Shown: in pieces, positions 8,823-18,398 of the stretch | Numbering within the stretch: the stretch's first letter is position 1 | Layout: every line of letters begins with the position of its first letter | Translations under genes and position numbers: made by a program | NCBI GenBank assembly: GCA_003151515.1 | Contig: PLXS01000017.1 | Location: forward strand, 1 to 64,000 | Direction of reading: 5' to 3' | DNA length: 64,000 nucleotides | DNA from: Opitutaceae bacterium | Lineage (GTDB): Bacteria; Verrucomicrobiota; Verrucomicrobiia; Opitutales; Opitutaceae | Notes under the pieces: generated by a model | What the model was told of the DNA's origin: nothing | The model's database searches: none | Seen by the model: the letters and a program-made list of their open reading frames with translations, nothing else

Positions 8823-11024
8823 ATGCGCGCCGCCCACACCCACGTCGAGAGCCGGCGCAGCCGGCCGGCCACGGCCTGGCAGGTCGCCCGCCTCGGCGCC
8901 CGGGACTCGGTCCCCGCGGCCGGCGACTGGATCCCGGCCTCGGTGCCCGGCGCGGTGCAGCTGGACTGGGCACGCGCACGGGGGCTCCCCGACCCGTACT
9001 ACGGCAGCAACGTCAGGGCCTACGGCGGCCTCGAGGACAGTTACTGGCTCTACCGCACCCAAATCCCCAGGGTCGCCCACCGCTCCAACGAGCGGCTCGT
9101 CTTCGCGTGCGCCGGCGTGGACTACGAGTGCGAGGTGCGCATCGGCGGGACGCACGCCCTGTCGCACAGGGGGATATACACGCCCTTTGAAATCGACGTG
9201 TCGCTCGTCCCGCCGGGAACCGCGCTCGAGGTGCTCCTCTTTCCGGCGCCCAAGCGCCACGCGCTTCCCGCCGACCGCTCCCAGGCGAGCCACGTGACCA
9301 AGCCCGCCGTGAGCTACGGCTGGGACTGGCACCCGCGCCTGATCCCTCTGGGTCTCTGCGAGCAGGCGGGGTTTGAGGTGCGCCCGCGCGTCCACCTGAG
9401 GCACGTCGATTTCGCGTACACGCTGAGCGAGGACCTCTCCTCGGCCGAGTTGAGGGTCTCGGTCGAGAGCAGCGACCCGGCGGCCCGGCACACGTGGCGC
9501 CTGAGCGACCCCCAGGGCGGCGTGGCCGCCGAGGGACGCGGGCCCGGCGGCCGGCTTGAGAACCCGCGCCTGTGGTGGACGCACGACCACGGCGGCCCCG
9601 CGCTGTACACGCTCGAGGTCACCCTCGCCGGGGAGGACACCGTCCGAAGAAAGGTGGGGTTCAGGCGGGTGCGGCTTGTCATGTACCCGGGCCAGTGGGA
9701 CGCCGACAACTCCATGCCGAAGTCGCGCGACAAGCCTCCGGTGACATTCGAGCTGAACGGCCGGCGCATCTTCGCCAAGGGAAGCAACTGGGTCTGCCCG
9801 GACATCTTCCACGGCCGGGTGGACGCGGGCACCTACAGGCCGCTTCTCGAACTCGCCCGCGGCGCGCACTTCAACCTGCTTCGCTGCTGGGGGGGGGCGC
9901 CCGCGCCCAGGGAGGAGTTCTTCGAGATGTGCGACGAGATGGGCCTGCTCGTCTGGCAGGAGTTCCCGCTCGCGTGCAACCTCTACCCCGACGATCCCGC
10001 CTACCTGGAAACGCTCGAGCGCGAGTCCCGGGCGCTCATCCGGCGCGTTCGCCAGCACCCCTGCCTCGGCCTCTGGGTCGGGGGCAACGAGCTCTTCAAC
10101 TCATGGTCGCGCATGACGGACCAGAGCCTTCCCCTGCGCCTGCTCAACCGCAACTGCTACGATCTGGACCCGCTGACGCCCTTCCTGCCGACCTCGCCGA
10201 TCGAGGGCCTGGGTCACGGCGACTACCGCTTCCGAAACCGCGGCCTCGACGCCTTCGAGATATTCCAGAGGGCGAGCTGCAACGGGTACCCCGAGTTCGG
10301 GTGCCCGGGCGCGTCGCCCGTCGAGTACCTGCGAACCTTCATCCCGCCGGAGGAGCTCTGGCCGCCGCGCGAGGGCACGAGCTGGGAGGTGCACCACGGC
10401 CTGCGCGGCTGGGAGGGCGACGCGAACAGCTGGCTCTTCCTGAACACGCTCGAGGACTACTTCGGCCCGTCGGCGTCCCTCGAGCAGATGGTCTCAAGGA
10501 GCACGTGGCTGCAGGTCGAGGGATACCGTTCCCTTTTCGAGGAGGCGCGCCGCCAGCAGCCCCGCTGCTCGATGGCGCTAAGCTGGTGCTACAACGAGCC
10601 CTGGCCGTCGGCCGCGAACAACAGCATTGTCAACTGGCCCGCGCGGCCGAAGCCCTCCTACGGCGCCGTCCAGGCGGCTTGCCGGCCGGTCCTCGCGTCG
10701 GCGCGCATCCCCAGGTTCCAGTGGCGCGCGGGCGAGACCTTCACGGCCGAGCTTTGGATGCTGAACGACTCGGCCGAGGCGCTGCCCGGGGGCACGCTGA
10801 CCGCCGAGCTCGTCCTCGGGGCGGGGCGCTCGCGCCTCTCGCAGTGGACGTTCCCGGGGCTCGCGCCCCAGGAGAACCTGCGCGGGCCCGCCGTGAGCAT
10901 GGAGCTGCCCGGCGCGGCGGCGGCGGAATTTGTCCTTGAGCTTTCCGTGTCGCCCCGCGCGGATTGGTCCAGTACGTACCGGCTGAGCCTGCGCGCGGCC
11001 GGGCTGCCGCCGCTTCCGAAATAA
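8823..11024 (+). CDS. glycoside hydrolase family 2, beta-mannosidase-like
   Basis: SVPGAVQLDW...SYGWDWHPRLIPLGL...NGRRIFAKGSNWVCPDIFHGRVDAGTYRPLLELARGAHFNLLRCWGG...GLLVWQEFPLACNLYP...GLWVGGNELFNSW. Confidence 0.92.
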   Translation: MRAAHTHVESRRSRPATAWQVARLGARDSVPAAGDWIPASVPGAVQLDWARARGLPDPYYGSNVRAYGGLEDSYWLYRTQIPRVAHRSNERLVFACAGVDYECEVRIGGTHALSHRGIYTPFEIDVSLVPPGTALEVLLFPAPKRHALPADRSQASHVTKPAVSYGWDWHPRLIPLGLCEQAGFEVRPRVHLRHVDFAYTLSEDLSSAELRVSVESSDPAARHTWRLSDPQGGVAAEGRGPGGRLENPRLWWTHDHGGPALYTLEVTLAGEDTVRRKVGFRRVRLVMYPGQWDADNSMPKSRDKPPVTFELNGRRIFAKGSNWVCPDIFHGRVDAGTYRPLLELARGAHFNLLRCWGGAPAPREEFFEMCDEMGLLVWQEFPLACNLYPDDPAYLETLERESRALIRRVRQHPCLGLWVGGNELFNSWSRMTDQSLPLRLLNRNCYDLDPLTPFLPTSPIEGLGHGDYRFRNRGLDAFEIFQRASCNGYPEFGCPGASPVEYLRTFIPPEELWPPREGTSWEVHHGLRGWEGDANSWLFLNTLEDYFGPSASLEQMVSRSTWLQVEGYRSLFEEARRQQPRCSMALSWCYNEPWPSAANNSIVNWPARPKPSYGAVQAACRPVLASARIPRFQWRAGETFTAELWMLNDSAEALPGGTLTAELVLGAGRSRLSQWTFPGLAPQENLRGPAVSMELPGAAAAEFVLELSVSPRADWSSTYRLSLRAAGLPPLPK

Positions 11025-11046
11025 CCACAATAACCCCCCACGAACG

Positions 11047-11877
11047 GTGAAAACCGCACGATTTAACCGCCTGTTCAATCCCAGGACCCGCCGCTGCTTC
11101 GACGTGGCCGTCGACCACGGGTTCTTCAACGAGAAGGTGTTCCTCGCCGGCATCGAGAACCTGCCGAAGGCCATCGAGACCCTGGTCGGGGCTGCGCCCG
11201 ACGCGATCCAGCTCACGATCGGGCAGGCCCCGCACCTGCAGGCGCTGCCCCTGCGCCCGAAGCCGGCCCTGGTGCTGCGCACCGACGTCGCCAACGTCTA
11301 CGGCAGCAAGCTGCCGCGAGCGCTCTACTCGCGCATCCTCGAGGACGCCGTGCTGCAGGCCGTGCGCATCGACGCCGCGTGCGTCGTCGTGAACCTGTTC
11401 CGCGTCCCGGACCAGCCGGAGCTCGCCGACCAGTGCATCCAGAACATCATGCGCCTCAAGCCCCAGTGCGACCACTACGGGATGCCGCTCATGATCGAGC
11501 CGCTCGTGTTCCGCCCGAATGAGACCGCGGGCGGCTACGGCGTCGACGGCGATGTCGACAAGATAATCCCGCTCGTGCGCCAGGCGGTCGAGCTTGGCGC
11601 CGACATCATCAAGGCGGACCCGACCGACGACGTGTCGCTCTACCACTCGGTCATAGAGACGGCGGGTGGCATCCCGGTGCTCGTGCGCGGGGGCGGCAAG
11701 GCCTCGGAGAGGGAGATCCTCGAGCGCACGGCGGCCCTCTTGGCGCAGGGCGCCGCGGGGATCGTCTACGGGCGCAACATCATCCAGCACCCGCACCCGG
11801 CGAAGATCACGCGGGCGCTGATGGCCGTCGTCCACGAGGGCGCAACCCCGGCCGCCGCCGCGGCCCTGCTCAAATGA
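11047..11877 (+). CDS. class I aldolase, DhnA/LacD/DeoC-type (GTG start)
   Basis: CFDVAVDHGFFNE...LVLRTDVANVYGS...MPLMIEPLVFRPNE...ELGADIIKADPTDDVSLYHSVIETAGGIPVLVRGGGKASEREILERT. Confidence 0.85.
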   Translation: MKTARFNRLFNPRTRRCFDVAVDHGFFNEKVFLAGIENLPKAIETLVGAAPDAIQLTIGQAPHLQALPLRPKPALVLRTDVANVYGSKLPRALYSRILEDAVLQAVRIDAACVVVNLFRVPDQPELADQCIQNIMRLKPQCDHYGMPLMIEPLVFRPNETAGGYGVDGDVDKIIPLVRQAVELGADIIKADPTDDVSLYHSVIETAGGIPVLVRGGGKASEREILERTAALLAQGAAGIVYGRNIIQHPHPAKITRALMAVVHEGATPAAAAALLK

Positions 11878-13007
11878 GCGCGGCCCCGGCGCCCGTTCGT
11901 GTCGCCGTTGTCGGCGCCGGCCTCATGGGCCGGGAGGTCGCGAGCGCGTTCGGCCGCTGGTTCGCGCTCCTCGACTGCCCGGTGCGCCCCGAGCTCACCG
12001 CGGTCTGCGACCTCAACCCCAAGGCGCTCGACTGGTTCCGCCAGGTGCCGACCGTGCGGCACTTCGAGAGCGACTACCGCGCGCTCCTCGCGCGCCCGGA
12101 CATCGACGTCGCCTACGTGGCGCTGCCGCACGACCTGCACGAGGCCGCCTACCTGGAGGTGATACGCTCCGGCAAGGACCTCTTCGCCGAGAAGCCCTTC
12201 GGCATCGACTTGGCCGCCGCGAGGCGCGTGCGCGACGAGGCGGCCCGCCTGGGCAGGTTCGTGCGGGTGTCCTCGGAGTTCCCCTTCCTCCCCGCGGCCA
12301 ACCGCATGTTCAAGCTCATCAAATCGGGGGAGCTCGGCCGCCTAATCGAGATCCGCGCCGCCTTCCACCACTCGAGCGACCTGGACCCGAACAAGCCCAT
12401 AAACTGGAAGCGCCAGGTCGCGCACTGCGGCGCGGCGGGCGTCATGAACGACCTCGGGATGCATGTCGCGCACCTGCCCCTGCGCCTCGGCTGGAAGCCG
12501 AAGACTGTCCACGCGACCCTGCAGAAGATCTACCGCACGCGCCCCGACGGCCGCGGCGGCACGGCGCCCTGCGACACGTGGGACAACGCCTCGCTCCACA
12601 CGACCGTCGAGATCGGCGGCGAGACGGTGCCCATGACCCTGGAGATGAAGCGCATGGCCCCCACGGAGACGAACACCTGGATATTCGAGGCGCTGGGGAC
12701 CGACCGCGGCGTGCGCCACTCGACGAAGGAGCCGAAGACCCTCTGGACGTACAGCCGCGGCGCCGAGCAGACCTGGACGAAGGTGGACCTGGGCTTTGAC
12801 ACGCCGTTCAAGACGATTACCGGGGCCATCTTCGAGCCCGGCTTCCCGGACGTCCTCATGCAGATGTGGGCGGCGTTCCTCGCCGAGAGGGCCGGGGCCC
12901 TGGGCGGGCGATTCGGCTGCGCGACGCCTGACGAGGCCGTCGCGCACCACGAGATATGGGCGGCCGCGCTCGAGAGCCAGCGCGGTCAGTCGGTCGTGAC
13001 CCTCTAG
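11874..13007 (+). CDS. Gfo/Idh/MocA-family oxidoreductase
   Basis: VAVVGAGLMGREVASAFGRW...AVCDLNPKALDWF...YVALPHDLHEAAYLEVIRSGKDLFAEKPFGIDLAAARRV; ATGA overlap with aldolase stop. Confidence 0.92.
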   Translation: MSAAPAPVRVAVVGAGLMGREVASAFGRWFALLDCPVRPELTAVCDLNPKALDWFRQVPTVRHFESDYRALLARPDIDVAYVALPHDLHEAAYLEVIRSGKDLFAEKPFGIDLAAARRVRDEAARLGRFVRVSSEFPFLPAANRMFKLIKSGELGRLIEIRAAFHHSSDLDPNKPINWKRQVAHCGAAGVMNDLGMHVAHLPLRLGWKPKTVHATLQKIYRTRPDGRGGTAPCDTWDNASLHTTVEIGGETVPMTLEMKRMAPTETNTWIFEALGTDRGVRHSTKEPKTLWTYSRGAEQTWTKVDLGFDTPFKTITGAIFEPGFPDVLMQMWAAFLAERAGALGGRFGCATPDEAVAHHEIWAAALESQRGQSVVTL

Positions 13008-13027
13008 GAGGCCCCAAGGCGAAGCCC

Positions 13028-14041
13028 ATGAGCACAGGCGTTCTTGCGGCTGGGAACTGGATCCGCGACCACGTCAAGACGGTCGACCGGTGGCCCGACC
13101 AGGACGGCCTCTCGATGATCCTGGAGCACGCGGACGCGAACGGCGGGGGGCCGTACAACGTGCTCAAGGACCTCTCGGGGCTCGGCGCGCCTTTCCCGCT
13201 CCTCGGCATGGGGCTCGTGGGCGACGACGACGACGGCCGCGCGATCCTCGCCGACTGCGCCGCCTGCGGGATCGACGCCTCGCGCCTGCGCAGGGATCCG
13301 GTCTCGCGCACGAGCTACACCGACGTGATGACCGTGCGCAGCACCGCGCGGCGCACCTTCTTCCACGACCGGGGCGCGAACGCGCGCCTCGGGCCCGAGC
13401 ATCTCGACTTCGCGGGCACGCAGGCGCGCATCTTCTACCTGGGCTACCTTCTCCTTCTCGACCGACTCGACGCGCCGGGCCCGGGCGGGCGGCCGGCCGC
13501 GTACGGCGTCCTCAAGGCCGCCCGCGACGCGGGGCTGCTGACCGCGGTCGACTGCGTGAGCTCGTCAAGCGAGCGGTTCCGCTCGGTCGTCCTGCCGTCG
13601 CTCCCCGAGATCGACGTCTTCTTCGTGAACGACTTCGAGGCGGAGCAGATAACCGGTCTGTCCCTCGGGCGGGGCCCGTCGCTCAACCGCCGGGCGGTCG
13701 AGGCGGCGGCCCGCGCGCTTGCGGGCTTTGGCGTCAGGCAATGGACGATCCTTCACTTCCCCGAGGGCGCGTGCGCCTGCTCGAGCGCCGGCGAGGTCGT
13801 CTGGCAGCCGTCGGTGCTCGTCCCGCCGGGGCTCATCGCGGGGCCGGTCGGCGCGGGCGACGCGCTGGCCGCCGGCGTCCTTCTGGGCGTCCACGAGCAC
13901 TGGCCGATGGGGCGCGCGCTGGAGCTCGGCGCGTGCACGGCCGCGGTGTCGCTCCTGCACCCGACCTCGTCGGGGAGCATCCGGCCTGCCGCCGAGTGCC
14001 TCGCCTTCGGCCGGCAGCACGGCTTCGTGGCGCCCCCCTGA
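13028..14041 (+). CDS. PfkB-family carbohydrate kinase
   Basis: GGGPYNVLKDLSGLGAPFPLLGMGLVGDDDDGRAIL...FVNDFEAEQITG...GLIAGPVGAGDALAAGVLLGVHE (GAGDA signature). Confidence 0.92.
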   Translation: MSTGVLAAGNWIRDHVKTVDRWPDQDGLSMILEHADANGGGPYNVLKDLSGLGAPFPLLGMGLVGDDDDGRAILADCAACGIDASRLRRDPVSRTSYTDVMTVRSTARRTFFHDRGANARLGPEHLDFAGTQARIFYLGYLLLLDRLDAPGPGGRPAAYGVLKAARDAGLLTAVDCVSSSSERFRSVVLPSLPEIDVFFVNDFEAEQITGLSLGRGPSLNRRAVEAAARALAGFGVRQWTILHFPEGACACSSAGEVVWQPSVLVPPGLIAGPVGAGDALAAGVLLGVHEHWPMGRALELGACTAAVSLLHPTSSGSIRPAAECLAFGRQHGFVAPP

Positions 14042-14048
14042 GCGGGCG

Positions 14049-15800
14049 CTACGGAACGACCGGCACGACCAGGGCCGAGGGGTGGTCGCGGTCGTGGCGG
14101 ATCACGTTCGTCGCCTTCGCGTACGGGCCGCCGGCCTCCGGGCTCGCCCCCGTGTTGGGGTTGCGGTCGAAGCGCGGGAAATTGCCGCTGGCGACCTCGA
14201 CCCGCAGCCTGTGGCCCGCGAGGAAGACGTTCGAGGTCGACCAGAGGTCGACGACGAGCCTGTAGGTCTCGCCCGGGTTCATGAGGGAGGCCCTCTCCAT
14301 GGAGTCGCGGTAGCGGGCGCGCAGGATCCCGTCGGTCAGGTTGATCGCGGTGCCGTCCGGCGCCACGTCCACAAGCTTGCCTGTGAAGTCGGTGTCCAGC
14401 GCGGAAGAGCTCGCGTAGAGCTCGAGGCTCACCGGGCCGGTGACCTCGGTGTCCGCAGCGAAGGGGGCGCTCGTGTAGACGAGCACGTCCCTGCGCGACT
14501 CCACCGAGCGCTGGTCGAGGGGGCCGGCCGGGAAGTTGACCGTGTCGCCCAGGACGCCGCCGCCGTGGGTCGGCACCGGGTCCTCCGGGTCGCAGACGTA
14601 GGAGTCCGCGGGCTCCGAGCCCGGCGCCTCGGTGCTAAGGACCCCGTCGCCCGCGAGGGAGTTGGCCCCCCGGGCCGAGTGCAGGTAGTAGCGCGCCGGC
14701 TCGGCCCTTGCGAGCGGCCAGTCGTCCTCGTCGCGCCACACGTTCCTTCCCATGACGAAGATCCTCACGGGCTTCTCGCGGTCGACGCCGTTGTCGATCC
14801 CCTTCATCAGGTGGTCGTACCAGCGCAGCCCGTAGCCCTCGACGTCGATGGCCGAGTCGGCCCCGAAGTCGACGTCGCCCACCTTGCGCCCCCAGCCGGC
14901 GTGGCCCCCGGGGATGACGATCAGGCGCTGCCCCTTGCGGGCCTCCGGCGTCGCGGCATGGCGCCTCAGGCCCATGTAGTTGCGAATCGAGCCGTCCTGG
15001 AAGATGTCGTACCAGCCGGCGACGTGGACCATGGGCACCGTCACCTGGCCATAATGCGCCTCGATGGACCACTGCCTCCAGTAGTCGTCGTAGGCCGGGT
15101 GGGCGATCCAGTCGAAGTAGTAGTCGGCGACGCCCTCCGCCTTGCCGGGGTCGATTACCGGGTAGGCGCCCGGCGCCTTCATGTAGTCCCAGTGGGCCGG
15201 CACCGCGGACGCCCCCGAGCGACGCTCGAGCACGTTGACCGAGAGCGCGGAGCTCCATGCCTGCGCGAGGAGCTGCATGAACGCCCCGCCCTGGTAGGCC
15301 CAGTGCTCGTGGTAGTTCGAGGCCGTTATGGTCGGGAACATGCCGGCCAGGTGGGGCGGCGCGGCTATGGCCGCCAGCATCTGCGTGGCCCCGACGTACG
15401 AGCCCCCGATCGTGCCCACCTTGCCGTTGGAGTACGGGAGCTTCGCGCACCATTCGACGCTGTCGAAGCCGTCCGCGGGCTCGTACTTGAAAGGGTACCA
15501 TTCGCCCTCGGAGGCATTGCGGCCCCGCACGTCCTCGAGGACGACGACGTAGCCGCGGGCAGCGCCCCTCAGGCCCGAGTCAATGTTGCTGTACTTGTTG
15601 TACGGGGTGCGCTCGAGGAGGACGGGGAACGTCCCGTCGGCCTTCGGCCGGTAGATGTCGGCCCTCAGGGTGACGCCGTCCCTCATGGGGACGGCGACGT
15701 TCCCCTCGTATGCCACGGCGTAGGGGCCATCCTCGGCGCGCAGCGCGCCGGCGAGGATGAGCGCGACGATTGCCGCCACGCGGGTCGATGACGCGTTCAT
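14049..15800 (-). CDS. CocE/NonD-family serine hydrolase, signal peptide (paralogue of 7038..8813)
   Basis: PMRDGVTLRADIYRPKADGTFPVLLERTPYNKY...DVRGRNASEGEWYPFKYEPADGFDSVEW...IGGSYVGATQMLAAIAAPPHL. Confidence 0.88.
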   Translation of the reverse strand: MNASSTRVAAIVALILAGALRAEDGPYAVAYEGNVAVPMRDGVTLRADIYRPKADGTFPVLLERTPYNKYSNIDSGLRGAARGYVVVLEDVRGRNASEGEWYPFKYEPADGFDSVEWCAKLPYSNGKVGTIGGSYVGATQMLAAIAAPPHLAGMFPTITASNYHEHWAYQGGAFMQLLAQAWSSALSVNVLERRSGASAVPAHWDYMKAPGAYPVIDPGKAEGVADYYFDWIAHPAYDDYWRQWSIEAHYGQVTVPMVHVAGWYDIFQDGSIRNYMGLRRHAATPEARKGQRLIVIPGGHAGWGRKVGDVDFGADSAIDVEGYGLRWYDHLMKGIDNGVDREKPVRIFVMGRNVWRDEDDWPLARAEPARYYLHSARGANSLAGDGVLSTEAPGSEPADSYVCDPEDPVPTHGGGVLGDTVNFPAGPLDQRSVESRRDVLVYTSAPFAADTEVTGPVSLELYASSSALDTDFTGKLVDVAPDGTAINLTDGILRARYRDSMERASLMNPGETYRLVVDLWSTSNVFLAGHRLRVEVASGNFPRFDRNPNTGASPEAGGPYAKATNVIRHDRDHPSALVVPVVP

Positions 15801-15810
15801 GAAAGGGCGC

Positions 15811-17226
15811 CTAGGGCCGGTTCCCGGAGACCGAGGCGCGCTCGCCGGCGGCGTTCTCGATTCGGTTCCCGTTGAGCTGGTTGTCGTGGACTACCGCGTC
15901 CCTGACCTTCGGCCCGATGACGATGGCCGTCCCGGGTCCGGCGCCCTTCACGACGTCCGGGTAGATCAGCAGCGAATTGTCGTGGATGTTGGCCTGTCCG
16001 TCCAGGATCTCGACCATGGGTCCGTGCAGCTCCCAGGGCACGAGCCGCGAGTCGGAGACCGAGACCAGGCCGGCGTTCTCCCATTTCACGACCCGGTCGA
16101 GCTCCCCCCAGAAGCTCCCCCCGCGCACGAAGAGGATGACCGAGGTGGGCTCGGTGACCTCGACGCCGTTCAGCGTGCGCACCTGGGAGGCGCCCTGCTC
16201 GGAGCTGCGGCCCCAGATGGCGGTGCGTGTCTTGCCGCGTCCGTCGTTGGCGATCGCCAGGTTGGAGATGGACACGCCCGGCTGCTGGGTTGCGTCCGCC
16301 AGGATGCCGATGTCGACGCCGTCGAAGTCGACCTCCGACATCTGGCCGTTCGTCGCGCCGTCCTTGGACGCCGAAAGCTCCATGCCGACGTGGTAACCCC
16401 AGCTGAAGACGTTTTCGACGACCTCCCAGTCGGCGCGCTGGAATATGAAGGAGGTCGCATGCGCCTCCGTGAAGTCGATGACCTTCTTGTCCTGCGACCA
16501 GAACGGCCAGAAATGGACGTCGTGGATGCGGCCGATGTCGGTGCACCTGTCGACCCAGATCCCCTTGAGCAGGGGCTGGCCGTAGAGCCCGCGGATGTAG
16601 TGGCGCGACCCGCCCATCGTCGCCAGGTCAACCGCCTGGTAGGGGTTGACGAGAAGGACGTCGATCAGCGCCGCCCCGTCGCCGGCACCGCCCCTCACAG
16701 TCCAGGGGTAGGCGACGGGCGCGTCCGCGATCACCTGGTTGGGGTAGAAGACCTTCAGGCCCTGCAGCGTGGAGTTCGGCCCCTGCAGCGTGATGAACGC
16801 CGTGGCGTCGGCCTGCCCGGCGCCCTCGACGGCCAGCAGGGTGGATCCGGGGGCCTTCTCCCTGTAGAGGGTCGGGGCCTTGCCGATGCCAACGAGGGAC
16901 GTCTCCGCGGGCACCGAGAGGTGCGTGCGCACCAGGTAGCTTCCCGCCGGAAGGTACACGACGCCACCGCCGGCGGCGCCCACGGCGTCCAGGGCGGCTT
17001 GGATGGGCGCCGTGTCGTCGCTCCTGCCGTCCCCCTTTGCAAGGTACGGCGCTTTGCGCACGCTCACCCAGCCCGCGTCAGGCGCGTCAGGCTGGCCGGC
17101 CCGCGCGCTTGGCGCCCGGATGACGGGCATGAGAAGCAGCGCCGAGGCGAGCATGAGCGCGCCCCGCGCCGCACGTGACAGGTGACGCGCGAGCGCGGCG
17201 TGACTGGTGTTTGCGGTGGTTGTCAT
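15811..17226 (-). CDS. secreted pectate-lyase-fold protein (Pectate_lyase_3-like)
   Basis: GDGRSDDTAPIQAALDAVGAAGGGVVYLPAGSYLVRTHLSVPAETSLVGIGKAPTL; parallel beta-helix-like repeats. Confidence 0.82.
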   Translation of the reverse strand: MTTTANTSHAALARHLSRAARGALMLASALLLMPVIRAPSARAGQPDAPDAGWVSVRKAPYLAKGDGRSDDTAPIQAALDAVGAAGGGVVYLPAGSYLVRTHLSVPAETSLVGIGKAPTLYREKAPGSTLLAVEGAGQADATAFITLQGPNSTLQGLKVFYPNQVIADAPVAYPWTVRGGAGDGAALIDVLLVNPYQAVDLATMGGSRHYIRGLYGQPLLKGIWVDRCTDIGRIHDVHFWPFWSQDKKVIDFTEAHATSFIFQRADWEVVENVFSWGYHVGMELSASKDGATNGQMSEVDFDGVDIGILADATQQPGVSISNLAIANDGRGKTRTAIWGRSSEQGASQVRTLNGVEVTEPTSVILFVRGGSFWGELDRVVKWENAGLVSVSDSRLVPWELHGPMVEILDGQANIHDNSLLIYPDVVKGAGPGTAIVIGPKVRDAVVHDNQLNGNRIENAAGERASVSGNRP

Positions 17227-17227
17227 C

Positions 17228-17281
17228 CTGGTCGGGGAAGGGAGGCGGGGAAGGGAGGCGGGGAAGTGGGGCGGGGAAGGG
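17228..17281 (+). repeat. short G-rich tandem repeat (about 13 bp unit GGGGAAGGGAGGC)
   Basis: GGTCGGGGAAGGGAGGCGGGGAAGGGAGGCGGGGAAGTGGGGCGGGGAAGGG. Confidence 0.85.
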
Positions 17282-17435
17282 CCGGCACCCGTTGGCGAAT
17301 CCCATTCGCCTCAGGGCCCGTAGGGGTTGCCCGAAACTGCCCGATTCGGCGCCGTTTGTCCATCCCCGGACCGGGCGGCTGCGCGCGCCGCGCCCATGGG
17401 AACAGCCGGGTTGACCTGTCCCGGCGCCGTTCTTA

Positions 17436-18398
17436 GTGCTGGGCGCAATGCCAGAGCCCGGCCCCGCCTGTGTGAGCGTGCGCGACCTGACCAAACGCTA
17501 CGGCGCCGTCGAGGCCGTGGCGGGCGTGAGCTTCGAGGTGTCCGAGGGCGAGGTGTTCGGGATCGTGGGGCCCAACGGGGCTGGGAAGACCTCGATACTC
17601 GAGTGCCTGCTGGGCCTTCGCGCAGCGGACTCCGGCTCGGTCACGATCGCGGGCGTCGACGCCCTGCGCAGCCCGGGGCGCGCGAAGGAGCGCCTGGGAG
17701 CGCAGGTGCAGCTGGGCTCCCTCCAGGACAAGATAACGGCCCGCGAGGCGCTCGGCTTCTTCGCGTCGTTCTACGAGCGCCGCGCCGGCGTCGAGGAGCT
17801 GGTCGGCCGCTTCGGCCTCGGGGACAAGGCCGACGCCCCGTTCGACTCCCTTTCGGGCGGCCAGCGCCAGCGCCTCCTGCTCTCCCTCGCGTTCGTCAAC
17901 AACCCAGAGATCGTGGTCCTTGACGAGCCCACCGCCGGCCTGGACGTGCATTCCCGACGGGAGCTTGGCGGGCTGATCCGCGGGATGCGCGGGTCGGGGC
18001 TGACCGTGCTCCTGAGCACGCACCACCTGGGCGAGGCCGAGGAGCTCTGCGACCGCATCGCCATCCTCGACAATGGAAGGATCATCGCCCTGGGGAAACC
18101 CTCCGAGCTCGTGTCCAGGTCGCGCGCGAGGCCGCGCTTGGAGGTGAAGACCGCCCGGCCCCTTGCGCCCGCGGACGCATCGTCGCTGGCGGGAGTCGTC
18201 GGCAGCGGCGCGGGCGACCAAGCCTGCTGGCTCGAGACCGCCGACGTGGGGGCGACGGTGACGGCGCTCATGGCCCGGCTGGCATCGGACTCGAACGCGC
18301 TCCTGGACATAGCGATCCGGCGGCCGACGCTCGAGGACGTATTCGTCGAGCTGACGGGCCGCTCATTCCCCGCCGCCGGCGCCGAGGGGCAGCCATGA
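17436..18398 (+). CDS. ABC transporter ATP-binding protein
   Basis: GIVGPNGAGKTSILECLLGL (Walker A), LSGGQRQRLLLSLAFVNNPEIVVLDEPTAGLD (signature/Walker B), STHHLGEAEELCDR. Confidence 0.95.
   Translation: MLGAMPEPGPACVSVRDLTKRYGAVEAVAGVSFEVSEGEVFGIVGPNGAGKTSILECLLGLRAADSGSVTIAGVDALRSPGRAKERLGAQVQLGSLQDKITAREALGFFASFYERRAGVEELVGRFGLGDKADAPFDSLSGGQRQRLLLSLAFVNNPEIVVLDEPTAGLDVHSRRELGGLIRGMRGSGLTVLLSTHHLGEAEELCDRIAILDNGRIIALGKPSELVSRSRARPRLEVKTARPLAPADASSLAGVVGSGAGDQACWLETADVGATVTALMARLASDSNALLDIAIRRPTLEDVFVELTGRSFPAAGAEGQP

Noticed and set aside
8637-10058. Long antisense ORF (473 aa) opposite the GH2 gene
   Set aside because: Arg/Gly/Val/His-rich shadow frame typical of GC-rich coding DNA; no recognisable domain, while the + strand has clear GH2 motifs.
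13719-17178. Long + strand ORFs (13719..15791, 15757..17178)
   Set aside because: Shadow frames over well-supported minus-strand CocE hydrolase and pectate-lyase-fold genes.
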